A DNA stretch of 9,998 nt from an archaeon (GCA_024653905.1 JANLGZ010000085.1:1-9998), one strand, 5' to 3'. Positions 1 to 7,358 are shown, counted from the first letter of the stretch. Translations and numbers: made by a program. Notes: a model not told the origin generated them from the letters alone.

Positions 1-1973
1 AAAATCAATGATACTATTGTCATTAATTTGATAAGAATATTAAGTGCAGGTCCTGAGGTATCCTTGAATGGATCTCCGACTGTATCTCCAACAACTGATG
101 CTTTGTGAGGCTCGCTTCCTTTGCCTCCATGATGTCCTGCTTCAATATATTTTTTAGCATTATCCCATGCTCCGCCAGAGTTAGCCATTGAGATTGCGAG
201 TGATACTCCTGTGATAAGTGCTCCTGCCAATAATCCGCCTAATGCTTCTGGGCCTAGTGCAATTCCAACTACGAAAGGGGCAATAATTGCAAGTACTCCT
301 GGTAAAATCATTTCTTTTAATGCACCTTGTGTTGAAATTTCAACACATCTTGCATAATCTGCCTTAGCTTTTCCTTCCATCAAGCCTTTTATTTCCTTAA
401 ATTGTCTTCTTACTTCTTCAATCATTGCAAAAGCTGCTCTTCCAACTGCATTCATTGTGAGTGCTGAGAATACAAATACTATTGCTGAGCCAAGGAACAA
501 ACCCACAAGAGTTAGAGGATTGAGAATATTGATAACATCTAAGTTCAATGCCTGTGCAAATGCTGCGAATAATGCAAGTGCGGTTAATGCTGCTGAGCCT
601 ATAGCAAAACCTTTTCCAATAGCTGCTGTTGTGTTTCCTGCTGAATCCAAAGCATCAGTTCTTTTTCTGATTTTTGGTCCCATTCCAGCCATCTCAGCAA
701 TGCCTCCTGCATTATCAGACACAGGACCATAAGCATCAATTGCTAATGAAATTCCTAAAGTGCTTAACATTCCGACTGCCGCGATTGCTATTCCATATAA
801 TCCTGCAAATTGGAAAGAAACAAGTGTTGCTCCTGAAATAATAAGTATAGGTATTGCTGTTGAACCATACCCTAATCCTAAACCATCAATAATGTTTGTT
901 GCTACTCCGCTTTCTGAAGCTTTAGCAAGTTTCTTTACCGGACTATAATCTTCTGATGTATAATATTCTGTGATTTTACCTATTCCAATTCCTGCAACTA
1001 ATCCTGTTACTATTGCAATGAAAACACCAAGCGCATCATAAGATAATCCGCCTAATTCAAATGTTTGTGGTAAAATTCCTATTGCTGTTGTTGCAAAGTA
1101 AGAACCTATAAGTACAATCACTGATGCTACCATTAAACCATTGTTTAATGCTGAATGAATTCCTGCTTCGTCTTTTGCTTTTACAAAAAATGAACCGATT
1201 ATTGAGGCAATGATTCCAATTGCCGCAATTATTAACGGGAAAACAATTGCATTTCCTTCAAATACAATTACTCCAATTGCCATTGCAGCAATAATACTTC
1301 CCACATAACTTTCAAATAAATCTGCTCCCATGCCTGCAACATCTCCAACATTGTCTCCAACATTATCCGCGATTGTTGCTGGATTTCTTGGATCATCTTC
1401 TGGAATTCCTGCTTCAACTTTACCAACCAAATCTGCTCCAACATCAGCTGCTTTGGTGTAAATTCCTCCGCCAACTCTTGCAAATAAAGCTACTGAACTT
1501 GCACCGAATGCAAATCCCGCGACTATTGTCATATCATTGAATAAATAAAACATTAATGCTATTCCAATTATTCCTAATCCTGCTGCACTCATACTTAAGA
1601 TTGATCCTGATTGGAATCCAACGCTTAATGCTTCCTGTAAACTTTTAGTTGCTGCTTGAGCTGTTCTTACATTAGCTTTTGTTGCTGAGTTCATTCCTAA
1701 AAATCCAGCAATAATACTGCTTACTGCTCCGAAAACATATGCTATTGCGGTTAAAGGGCTGATAAGTACAACAAGAACTATTGCCATTATTGCGATAAAA
1801 ACAGCTAAAATAGAGTATTGTTTTTTGAGGAATGCAAATGCGCCTTCTCTAATGTACCCTGAGATTTCTCTCATTTTTGCGGTTCCTGTATCTTTTTTCT
1901 CAAGGCTGATTGTATTGTAGCCAGCGAATGCCAGACTCAATAATCCTGTTACAAAAATAATTTCCAAAACCAA
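1..1973 (-). CDS. hppA: Membrane-bound ion-pumping pyrophosphatase (H+/Na+-PPase), 3' end cut by window edge
   Basis: Integral membrane enzyme that couples hydrolysis of pyrophosphate to phosphate with export of Na+ and/or H+. 657 residues are readable; the family is about 670-750, so only a short C-terminus is missing. Family motifs are intact: DDPRNPATIADNVGDNVGD at 193-211, the GADLFESYVGS helix at 216-226, GNTTAAIGKGFAIGS at 446-460 and GDTVGDPFKDTSGPALN at 629-645. The alanine at 450, where K+-independent enzymes have lysine, indicates the K+-dependent class. Glutamate 221 sits at the DLFESY position used by Na+-PPases and their K+-dependent relatives rather than four residues later as in plant H+-PPases. 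Start chosen at TTG 1973-1971: an in-frame TGA lies 6 bases upstream, no ATG occurs before residue 34, and a GTGAG-like site precedes it; TTG at 1967 is an alternative. The gene follows smc in the same direction but has its own TATA box. Family assignment is certain; transported ion is inferred. Confidence 0.97.
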   Translation of the reverse strand, partial: MVLEIIFVTGLLSLAFAGYNTISLEKKDTGTAKMREISGYIREGAFAFLKKQYSILAVFIAIMAIVLVVLISPLTAIAYVFGAVSSIIAGFLGMNSATKANVRTAQAATKSLQEALSVGFQSGSILSMSAAGLGIIGIALMFYLFNDMTIVAGFAFGASSVALFARVGGGIYTKAADVGADLVGKVEAGIPEDDPRNPATIADNVGDNVGDVAGMGADLFESYVGSIIAAMAIGVIVFEGNAIVFPLIIAAIGIIASIIGSFFVKAKDEAGIHSALNNGLMVASVIVLIGSYFATTAIGILPQTFELGGLSYDALGVFIAIVTGLVAGIGIGKITEYYTSEDYSPVKKLAKASESGVATNIIDGLGLGYGSTAIPILIISGATLVSFQFAGLYGIAIAAVGMLSTLGISLAIDAYGPVSDNAGGIAEMAGMGPKIRKRTDALDSAGNTTAAIGKGFAIGSAALTALALFAAFAQALNLDVINILNPLTLVGLFLGSAIVFVFSALTMNAVGRAAFAMIEEVRRQFKEIKGLMEGKAKADYARCVEISTQGALKEMILPGVLAIIAPFVVGIALGPEALGGLLAGALITGVSLAISMANSGGAWDNAKKYIEAGHHGGKGSEPHKASVVGDTVGDPFKDTSGPALNILIKLMTIVSLI

Positions 1974-1978
1974 ATAGA

Positions 1979-2028
1979 CTCACTTTACTAAATTAGAACT
2001 AGAAATTCTCTTGCGAAAGATATATAAA
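1979..2028 (-). promoter_or_regulatory. Promoter and ribosome binding site of hppA
   Basis: Read on the minus strand, TTTATATA (2028-2021) is a good archaeal TATA box. It would place the transcript start near 1998-2000, giving a leader of about 25 bases. That leader contains AAGTGAG (1985-1979), a weak match to GGTGA, about 5 bases before the TTG start. The pyrophosphatase can therefore be transcribed separately from smc upstream. Confidence 0.55.
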
Positions 2029-2129
2029 AGATACTTTTAAACGCGTGTGGCGTCTGTATGTTCAGCTAAATGACATTCAGTTTGAAAGAAAAATACTCTG
2101 TTCCTTTGCAGAAATTATATTATTTAGGT

Positions 2130-5087
2130 TTACTTTTTCAGCCTTAACCCAATAACCGAACTTTTCTGTTTGTTCAAAGCAACTCCAATAATTTGGTCTG
2201 CTTGGTTGATTACTGAATCATTATGGCTGATAGAAATAAACTGGCTAAAATCACTCTGGCCTTTAATCATTTTACCCACTTTAATGGAATTTTCCTTATC
2301 TAATGCAGCATCAACCTCGTCAAAAATGTAAAATGGTGCAGGTTCAAAAGACTGAATTGCAAACAAAAAAGCCATTGCTGTTAAACTCTTTTCTCCCCCG
2401 CTCATAGCATCAATACTTTTCATAACCTCTTCTTTGTATTTTGCTTGTATCATTAATCCCCCTTCTAATGGGCTTTCTTTATCGCTTAAATCAAGGTGGC
2501 CTTCTCCTTCAAAGAAATTATAATAAAGTTCAGAAAATTTTTTGGCAACATGCTCAAAACACTCCATAAACACGTTTAGTTTTTTCACTTCTATTTTATC
2601 AATCATTTCAATAACAGCTTTTCTTTCCTCGTCAAGTTTGGTTGCTTTTTCTCTTACATTATCAACTTCTTTTTTGTAAGCATCAAAGTTTTCCAAAGCC
2701 TTCATATTAATAGCTCCAAGTTTTTCAATTTCCTTTTCAATTTCCGGAATTCTTGTTTTCAAATCATTAAGTACAAATTCTGAAAGAATTTTCACATTTT
2801 CATAATCTTTAAACTCTTCCTCTAAATCAACAATCCTAACTTCATTTTTGGATTGTTGCAAATTAACTTCATTAACTTCCTTTTCCTGATTTTCAATTTT
2901 CCTTCCAAGAGTATCGCGTTTTTCTGAAATGTTTTTAATTTTTGTAACCAATCTGTCCTTCTCATCCTCGAGGAGCTTGTTTGCTTTGCTTGATTTTTCA
3001 AGTTCAGATTCCATTTTTTCAAGATCTTTTTCTTCCTTTTCTTTTTCTTCCTTGATTTGCACAATTCTTTTTTTAGATTCCTCAAGTTCCTTTTCTATTG
3101 TTTTTTCCTCTTCCTCTATTGTATCAATTCTGTGCTGCAAAACCCTGTCAATTTCAGAGCTTAACTCTGTTACTAATCTTCCTTTTTCATTTTTCTGGTC
3201 ATTCAAATCCTGCATTTTATGTAGAAGCTGGGTCATTTCGATGTTGGCTTCACTATGTTTAAAATCATTAATTTTCTTTTCAACCTCGCTTCTTTTACTT
3301 TGCAGTCCCGTAATTTTTGTTTCAAATTCTTTTTCCTGCAAATGGTATTTTTCATATTCTTTTGAGTTTGCAGTTTCTTTCAGCTTGCTCATTTTTTCTT
3401 TAACACTTGCAAATTCCTCGCCTAATCCAAAAAATGATTTTATAGAATATTTGAGTTCTGCAAGTTCCTTTTCATCAGCCCTGATTTTTTTCTTCTCTTC
3501 TTCAATCTTTTCCCTTGTAAGTGTAAGTTCTGCAATTTTTGTTTTTAATGCCCCGATTTCCTTCTGTTTTTTGCTTGTTATGCTTTCTTTAGTATTTTTT
3601 TCAAGTGGTTTATCACATATAGGGCAGTCAGATTTTGCCTGCTGTAAAGTTTCAATTGCTTCATGAACACTTTCGTGTTTTCCTTTCGAAATATGAAGCT
3701 CGTTCATAAGTTTTTCCAGTTCTTTTTCTTTAGCCTCTAATCTTTCGCTCGGGCTTTTGTTTTCAAGTGTAATTATTTGTTTTTCTAATCCTTCCTTTTC
3801 TTTAAGCTTTATTTCCAGTTTGCTTTTCCTTGCTTCCAATTCCTGAAGAGTGTTTTTTGCGGAGTTTGCTTCCTTCTCAAAATTATTTTTAAGAATCCGT
3901 GCCTCATGGAGTTTTTCCTTTAATCCTTCAATTTCTTTTCCTAAATTATAATAAATTTCCTCATTGCTTTGAATCCCTTCTTTTTTTTCCTCAAGTTTGG
4001 GACTTTTTGAATTAACCTGTTTCTGAATAGTTTTCAATTGCTCGCTGGTTTTTTCAAGCGAATCAATTGCATGTTTCAATTGCTCTTCTTTTTCAGCTCT
4101 GCTTTTTTTTATTTCTTTTAATTCTTCTTTCAGTTTTTCTTTTCTTGCGGATTTTTGTTCAATTCCGTAATTTTTTGAGCTGAATCTCTCATTAAGCAGC
4201 ATTAAGTGTCCTTTTTTCTGTTCGACTTCCTTTCCCAAACCAGAATAAGTTTTTTCGCTTGCGGAAATAAGATTTTTTGTTGCTTCCTCAACTTTTTTTT
4301 CTAATTCTCTTTCCTCTTCCTGAAGCTTATCTCTTTCCTTTCGCTTATTTTCAACTTCTTTTTGCATTTCTTCTAATTGTTTTTTTGCTCCGCTTAATTC
4401 TTTTCTTATAATTTTAATTTCTTCGGAAAGAATTGTTGCTTTTGATTTTTTCATTTCTTCTCGCAGTTCATTATACTTCAATGCGTTTCCTCTTTCCTGT
4501 TCAAGCTGTTGTAAATAAGATTCTCTTTCATTAAGAATAAGGGTTGCGTCCTTTACTTTCTGTTCAACTTTAGCAAGTTTCTTTAATGCTTCTTCTTTTT
4601 TTTCCTCAAACTCTTGCAAACCAGCAACCTCTTCAATAATGTGTCTTCTTTGTTTTGCATTCATTTCAATAATTCTGGTAATATCTCCCTGTACAACAAT
4701 ATTGTGACCGTTGGGATTGATTCCTATTTCTAAAAGCAAAGATTGTATTTCATTCATTGTTTTTCTTTTATCATCTAATTTGTAAATGCTCTTTCCTTGT
4801 TTATCAATAATTCTTGTTACATGAATTGCCTTTCCATTATCATCTTCAAGATCAAGTTCTACTTTTGCATAACCATCTTTAGAATCATGGTTCACAAGAT
4901 CGGTTAATTTTGAAGCCCTGAGCATTTTTAATGAGGTTATTCCCATTGCAAAAAGAAGTGCATCTAGTATGTTTGATTTTCCTGATGCATTTGCCCCAGC
5001 GATTGCAGTAAATCCTCTTGCAAAAGGTATCTCTGCTTTTTTAAAAGACTTGAAATTTTTGAGTTTTAACTGTGTTATTTTTGTCAA
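2130..5087 (-). CDS. smc: SMC-family chromosome ATPase with a Rad50-type zinc hook in place of the hinge
   Basis: Predicted chromosome-organising ATPase acting on DNA as a dimer. N-terminal head: LKLKNFKSF start, Walker A GANASGKS at 31-38 (usually GPNGSGKS), Q-loop VVQGD with Q133, then the SMC-specific run around IIEEVAGLQEFEEKK (150-164). C-terminal head: LGAINMKALENFD (790-802), signature MSGGEKS (895-901), Walker B FYIFDEVDAALD (919-930) and the switch histidine H955. Two charged coiled-coil arms of about 330 residues lie between the heads. At the junction there is no roughly 150-180-residue globular hinge; instead a CPIC motif (C488, C491) sits at the exact midpoint with Rad50-hook-like flanks (LQQAKSD before, DKPLEKN after). 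The length of 985 fits the loss of a hinge from a usual 1150-1200. Two YxxLGKE[VI]E motifs (281-289, 380-388) recur in the N arm. The start is TTG 5087-5085, the only start codon between an in-frame TAA and conserved sequence. No scpA/scpB is adjacent. SMC-type heads are certain; hook function is inferred. Confidence 0.95.
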   Translation of the reverse strand: MTKITQLKLKNFKSFKKAEIPFARGFTAIAGANASGKSNILDALLFAMGITSLKMLRASKLTDLVNHDSKDGYAKVELDLEDDNGKAIHVTRIIDKQGKSIYKLDDKRKTMNEIQSLLLEIGINPNGHNIVVQGDITRIIEMNAKQRRHIIEEVAGLQEFEEKKEEALKKLAKVEQKVKDATLILNERESYLQQLEQERGNALKYNELREEMKKSKATILSEEIKIIRKELSGAKKQLEEMQKEVENKRKERDKLQEEERELEKKVEEATKNLISASEKTYSGLGKEVEQKKGHLMLLNERFSSKNYGIEQKSARKEKLKEELKEIKKSRAEKEEQLKHAIDSLEKTSEQLKTIQKQVNSKSPKLEEKKEGIQSNEEIYYNLGKEIEGLKEKLHEARILKNNFEKEANSAKNTLQELEARKSKLEIKLKEKEGLEKQIITLENKSPSERLEAKEKELEKLMNELHISKGKHESVHEAIETLQQAKSDCPICDKPLEKNTKESITSKKQKEIGALKTKIAELTLTREKIEEEKKKIRADEKELAELKYSIKSFFGLGEEFASVKEKMSKLKETANSKEYEKYHLQEKEFETKITGLQSKRSEVEKKINDFKHSEANIEMTQLLHKMQDLNDQKNEKGRLVTELSSEIDRVLQHRIDTIEEEEKTIEKELEESKKRIVQIKEEKEKEEKDLEKMESELEKSSKANKLLEDEKDRLVTKIKNISEKRDTLGRKIENQEKEVNEVNLQQSKNEVRIVDLEEEFKDYENVKILSEFVLNDLKTRIPEIEKEIEKLGAINMKALENFDAYKKEVDNVREKATKLDEERKAVIEMIDKIEVKKLNVFMECFEHVAKKFSELYYNFFEGEGHLDLSDKESPLEGGLMIQAKYKEEVMKSIDAMSGGEKSLTAMAFLFAIQSFEPAPFYIFDEVDAALDKENSIKVGKMIKGQSDFSQFISISHNDSVINQADQIIGVALNKQKSSVIGLRLKK
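3615..3626 (-). other. CPIC zinc-hook motif of the SMC protein
   Basis: The minus-strand codons TGC CCT ATA TGT encode C488-P-I-C491, halfway along the 985-residue protein. CxxC at the apex of a coiled-coil hairpin is the hallmark of the Rad50 zinc hook, where two molecules share one Zn2+. The motif is directly visible; metal binding and dimerisation are inferred. Confidence 0.8.
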
Positions 5088-5120
5088 TTCAAACCACTTC
5101 GCTGATTAATGAATGTGGGA

Positions 5121-5135
5121 TTGTTTTAAAAACAA
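5121..5135 (-). promoter_or_regulatory. Palindromic AT-rich element, possible smc promoter or operator
   Basis: TTGTTTT-A-AAAACAA is a perfect 7+7 inverted repeat with a one-base centre, in the 55-base gap between the membrane-protein gene and smc. Its TTTTTAAAAC core on the minus strand lies 34-48 bases before the smc TTG, a workable TATA distance, so smc may have its own promoter or a regulator may bind here. The flanking T-tract is on the plus strand, so it does not fit a terminator for these minus-strand genes. Confidence 0.35.
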
Positions 5136-5142
5136 TTTTTTT

Positions 5143-5934
5143 TCACTGTTTGTGGTTGAGGTAAAATTTTATGAATGCAATATTGTAATATGCATTGGCA
5201 AAAATCATTCCTAATATTAATATCAGAACCCCTAATTCTTCAATTCCCACGGTTTCTCCTATTCCCGCAAACAGACTCCCTATAAGACCTGAAATAAAAC
5301 TCAGGAGAAAAAGGAAAATTACTATTCTTATTGTTCTTTTCTTGCTCCATTGCCATGTTGCTTTAAGTGCAGGCTTGAGTTTTTGATTATCCAAAGCCAT
5401 AGCTACTGGGGTGAATGCGAGTTTTAAAAAAGCAAGAATTCCTATAATCATCCAAGCGAGCATTAATAAGAAAGTCACGATGCCAAGCACCTCTATTGTG
5501 AGACTTATTACAAAAAGCATATATGCAACAAACCCGTACAAAAGCCCTGCGATTGTGACAAAAAAAGCTAATAAGAAAACTTCCTTTGCTTTTGGGATTG
5601 TTTTTATTACTGCGTTTATTGCTGATTTTTCTTTTCCATTCAAAAGTGAAGCATACACAAAAACAAGATAAATTCCTATTCCGAAAGTAATGAAACTTGC
5701 CAGGCCTATAATTATTAAATCTGTTCCATAAAATGCAAAAAGGTGATATGGAAGCTCTATTAATGTTGAATCAGGAGTTTCTCCAAGAATTAGCGCGCTG
5801 TACAGAATGTTAAAATAACTGTCTATTGAAAGAATCAATACAATTGCGTTTGCAAGTGTTCCAAAAAAGGCAGGAATCAGATAAGAGGGCTTTTTTATTA
5901 TCTCTGTAAAACCGCTTGAAAATGCTGAAAACAT
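5143..5934 (-). CDS. Polytopic membrane protein of unknown function upstream of smc
   Basis: 263 residues with about six hydrophobic spans near 18-37, 70-96, 116-140, 144-175, 202-225 and 233-256. A basic amphipathic stretch, roughly DNQKLKPALKATWQWSKKR (182-200), precedes the last two spans. This layout, with a PALKATW..KK segment, resembles generic archaeal and bacterial multi-span proteins of the DUF975/DUF7847 sort, but no motif gives a function. ATG 5934-5932 is chosen because a TTAAATAC box ends 20 bases upstream and no ribosome binding site is present, as in leaderless archaeal transcripts. It runs in the same direction as smc with a 55-base gap, so co-transcription is possible, though a functional link to SMC is only conjecture. 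Confidence 0.85.
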   Translation of the reverse strand: MFSAFSSGFTEIIKKPSYLIPAFFGTLANAIVLILSIDSYFNILYSALILGETPDSTLIELPYHLFAFYGTDLIIIGLASFITFGIGIYLVFVYASLLNGKEKSAINAVIKTIPKAKEVFLLAFFVTIAGLLYGFVAYMLFVISLTIEVLGIVTFLLMLAWMIIGILAFLKLAFTPVAMALDNQKLKPALKATWQWSKKRTIRIVIFLFLLSFISGLIGSLFAGIGETVGIEELGVLILILGMIFANAYYNIAFIKFYLNHKQ

Positions 5935-5954
5935 GTAATTAAGATGGCTTTTTT

Positions 5955-5964
5955 GTATTTAACT
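5955..5964 (-). promoter_or_regulatory. TATA box of the membrane-protein gene (leaderless)
   Basis: AGTTAAATAC on the minus strand ends 20 bases before the ATG at 5934. That places the transcript start at or next to the start codon, and no Shine-Dalgarno sequence is visible. The same ten bases occur on the opposite strand at 6020-6029 in front of the eL42 gene. Confidence 0.55.
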
Positions 5965-5989
5965 CTTTCGAGAGCCCCTCTGCTAATCC

Positions 5990-6047
5990 TTTATAAACCT
6001 TGCTTAATCCTATTATTTTAGTTAAATACTCTTATTTTTTGAGTGAT
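5990..6047 (+). promoter_or_regulatory. Promoter region and ribosome binding site of the eL42 gene
   Basis: Two TATA candidates are visible: TTTATAAACC (5990-5999), which would give a leader of about 30 bases, and AGTTAAATAC (6020-6029), which would start transcription almost at the ATG. A GTGAT ribosome binding site (6043-6047) six bases before ATG 6053 favours use of the upstream box, or of both. Confidence 0.5.
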
Positions 6048-6052
6048 TTTTT

Positions 6053-6340
6053 ATGAATATTCCAAAGGAACAAAGTCTTTTTTGTGCGAAATGCAATTCG
6101 CACACTGAGCATAAGCTCAAGCTGTTCAAACCAGGCAAAGCAAGGACTCTTTCATGGGGGACAAGGCAGAATGAACGAAAGCATAAAGCCGGTTATGGCG
6201 GAAAAGCAGAGTTCACTGCTACTGTTAAAAAGCAGAACAAAAAGCCTACTTTTATTGCAGAATGCGGCGTATGTGGCATGAAGAAATACAAAGTCATTCC
6301 TAAAAGAATGAAAAAAGTAGAATTGAAATCAAAGGCTTAA
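6053..6340 (+). CDS. rpl44e: Large-subunit ribosomal protein eL42 (L44e)
   Basis: 95-residue basic zinc protein of the large ribosomal subunit, found in archaea and eukaryotes, which sits near the tRNA exit site. It shows the N-terminal MNIPK start, the CAKC pair (C11, C14), a TLSWGTRQNERKHKAGYGG block (32-50) matching the family's conserved (K/L)xWGxRxxERKxxGYGG region, and the CGVC pair (C71, C74) that completes the zinc site. Length matches archaeal members. In many archaea this gene is followed directly by rps27e; here it is followed by a repeat and an unrelated winged-helix gene. A 65-residue reading frame inside it in another frame is a shadow. Assignment is firm and the gene supports an archaeal host. 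Confidence 0.96.
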   Translation: MNIPKEQSLFCAKCNSHTEHKLKLFKPGKARTLSWGTRQNERKHKAGYGGKAEFTATVKKQNKKPTFIAECGVCGMKKYKVIPKRMKKVELKSKA

Positions 6341-6356
6341 TTTTGTAAAATAAATT

Positions 6357-6410
6357 GCAATTCTTTAATTTGTAATTCTTTAATTTGTAATTCTTTAATT
6401 TGCAATTATT
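6357..6410 (+). repeat. 15-bp tandem repeat, three and a half copies
   Basis: The unit G[C/T]AATTCTTTAATTT is repeated at 6357-6371, 6372-6386 and 6387-6401 with only a C/T difference at its second base, followed by a partial copy GCAATTATT (6402-6410). It fills the gap between the eL42 stop and the promoter of the next gene. Each unit contains CTTTAATTT, close to the TTTAAATTC box downstream. It may be replication slippage or a cluster of regulatory or decoy TATA sites. Confidence 0.9.
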
Positions 6411-6419
6411 AACATTCCC

Positions 6420-6428
6420 TTTAAATTC
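6420..6428 (+). promoter_or_regulatory. TATA box of the winged-helix gene
   Basis: TTTAAATTC lies 20 bases before ATG 6449, the spacing of a leaderless archaeal transcript, and no convincing ribosome binding site precedes the ATG. Confidence 0.5.
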
Positions 6429-6448
6429 TTTTAATTGTTAATTTTGGT

Positions 6449-7258
6449 ATGAGTACTAAAAATACTATACTTTTGATTGTAAAACAGAATGAGGGCATTG
6501 ACTATAATTCGCTTCTCAATAAATTTGCCACCTCTTACTCAAACATTAATTCCGCAAGAGCAGCCCTCTCAAGATCTTTGAAAGATTTAACCACTTTTGG
6601 TTTTCTTTCAAAAAAAGGCAATCACTTTTATATTTTGGAAAAAGGAGAGCATGAAATTTATTCTGAAATGAAAAACAAACTCGTTATTGGTTTGAATGAT
6701 TTAATAAAACAAAAAAAACCTGAGAATGATGTTGATTCTATTGTTAGCCGGCTTCAGATTATGATTGAAAGAGGAAGAACTGATAATGGTTTGTTAAAAA
6801 CTTCTAAAAGTTCTCTTGATTTTTCAATTTCTAATCTTGAGAGTGTTGAACAGAATTTAAAGAAAAAAATAAAGCACCTTGATTATATTTCAGGGATTCT
6901 GATTGAACAAATTAATTCTCTGAAAGAACTGGATTTTAATGATTCTTTCACAAAGCCTTTGAATAATAATTCTGCAAAAATTTTGGTTTCGCTTTTTTCT
7001 GAAAAGGAATTAACTGTTGAATGTCAGAATGAAAAAACACTTATTTCTTTGGCTGCGAGGTTTAATTCAAAATCAAAAAACAATTCTTTTCAATTGGCTA
7101 GATCTGATTTAAAAAAACTTTTAATTTACATTGAGAAAAATAACTATCTTCCTTTAGGTTCGATTGCTGTTTTTTCCTCTACTATCAAAGCTGAATTTCT
7201 CAAACCTAACATAACCCTTTCTGGTCCTTTTTCAGAAGTGAAAAAATTCAAAAAATAA
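6449..7258 (+). CDS. Winged-helix domain protein of unknown function
   Basis: 269 residues, not recognised as a named family. Residues 1-70 look like a winged helix: helices around NTILLIVKQNEG and YNSLLNKFA, a recognition-helix-like SARAALSRSLKDL (35-47), and a wing FGFLSKKGNHFYILEKGE (50-67), the usual 'y.lT.kG' end of such domains. Residues 75-165 are polar, helical and partly coiled-coil-like (ESVEQNLKKKIKHL). Residues 175-269 form a separate alpha/beta-looking domain without motifs I know. No membrane span or signal peptide is seen. A DNA-binding regulator is the natural guess from the N-terminus, but its targets are unknown. The gene is flanked by eL42 and a HAD protein, with its own promoter and a 15-bp repeat array just upstream. 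Confidence 0.85.
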   Translation: MSTKNTILLIVKQNEGIDYNSLLNKFATSYSNINSARAALSRSLKDLTTFGFLSKKGNHFYILEKGEHEIYSEMKNKLVIGLNDLIKQKKPENDVDSIVSRLQIMIERGRTDNGLLKTSKSSLDFSISNLESVEQNLKKKIKHLDYISGILIEQINSLKELDFNDSFTKPLNNNSAKILVSLFSEKELTVECQNEKTLISLAARFNSKSKNNSFQLARSDLKKLLIYIEKNNYLPLGSIAVFSSTIKAEFLKPNITLSGPFSEVKKFKK

Positions 7259-7274
7259 TTTTCAATTTATCCTG

Positions 7275-7308
7275 CCAAAGGGTTATTTGATATTTTTAAC
7301 CTTTTTGG
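7275..7308 (+). other. Intergenic hairpin between the winged-helix and HAD genes
   Basis: CCAAA-g-GGTTA (7275-7285) pairs with TAACC-tt-TTTGG (7297-7308) across an 11-base loop. No long T-run follows, so it is not a clear terminator; it could help end the upstream transcript or act in the leader of the HAD gene. Confidence 0.35.
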
Positions 7309-7349
7309 AGGAATTAATAATTTAGGTTAGCGTGAATAAATAGTTTTTT

Positions 7350-7355
7350 GGTGAT
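7350..7355 (+). promoter_or_regulatory. Ribosome binding site of the HAD gene
   Basis: GGTGAT, complementary to the 3' end of archaeal 16S rRNA, is three bases from ATG 7359 and fixes this start. A possible TATA box, TTAATAATTTA, lies at about 7313-7323. Confidence 0.65.
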
Positions 7356-7358
7356 TGA

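Noticed and set aside
457..948. Two plus-strand frames of 91 and 62 residues
   Set aside because: Antisense to conserved coding sequence of hppA; no ribosome binding sites and no recognisable protein.
2034..2060. GC-rich spot with ACGC/GCGT pairing between smc and hppA as an smc terminator
   Set aside because: The stem is only 4 bp and no clear T-run follows on the minus strand at the right place.
2822..3085. 87-residue lysine-rich minus-strand frame
   Set aside because: A frame-shifted reading of smc coiled-coil codons within the intact smc frame.
2929..3666. 245-residue open frame on the plus strand
   Set aside because: Serine/phenylalanine-rich antisense of the Glu/Lys coiled-coil codons of smc; a mirror artefact.
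2130..5087. Calling the large ATPase Rad50 because of CPxC
   Set aside because: Head motifs, including IIEEVAGLQEFEEKK and LGAINMKALENFD, are SMC-type, and no mre11 gene is adjacent. Only the hook resembles Rad50.
6357..6410. CRISPR-like array
   Set aside because: The 15-bp units are directly abutting with no spacers, so this is a simple tandem repeat.
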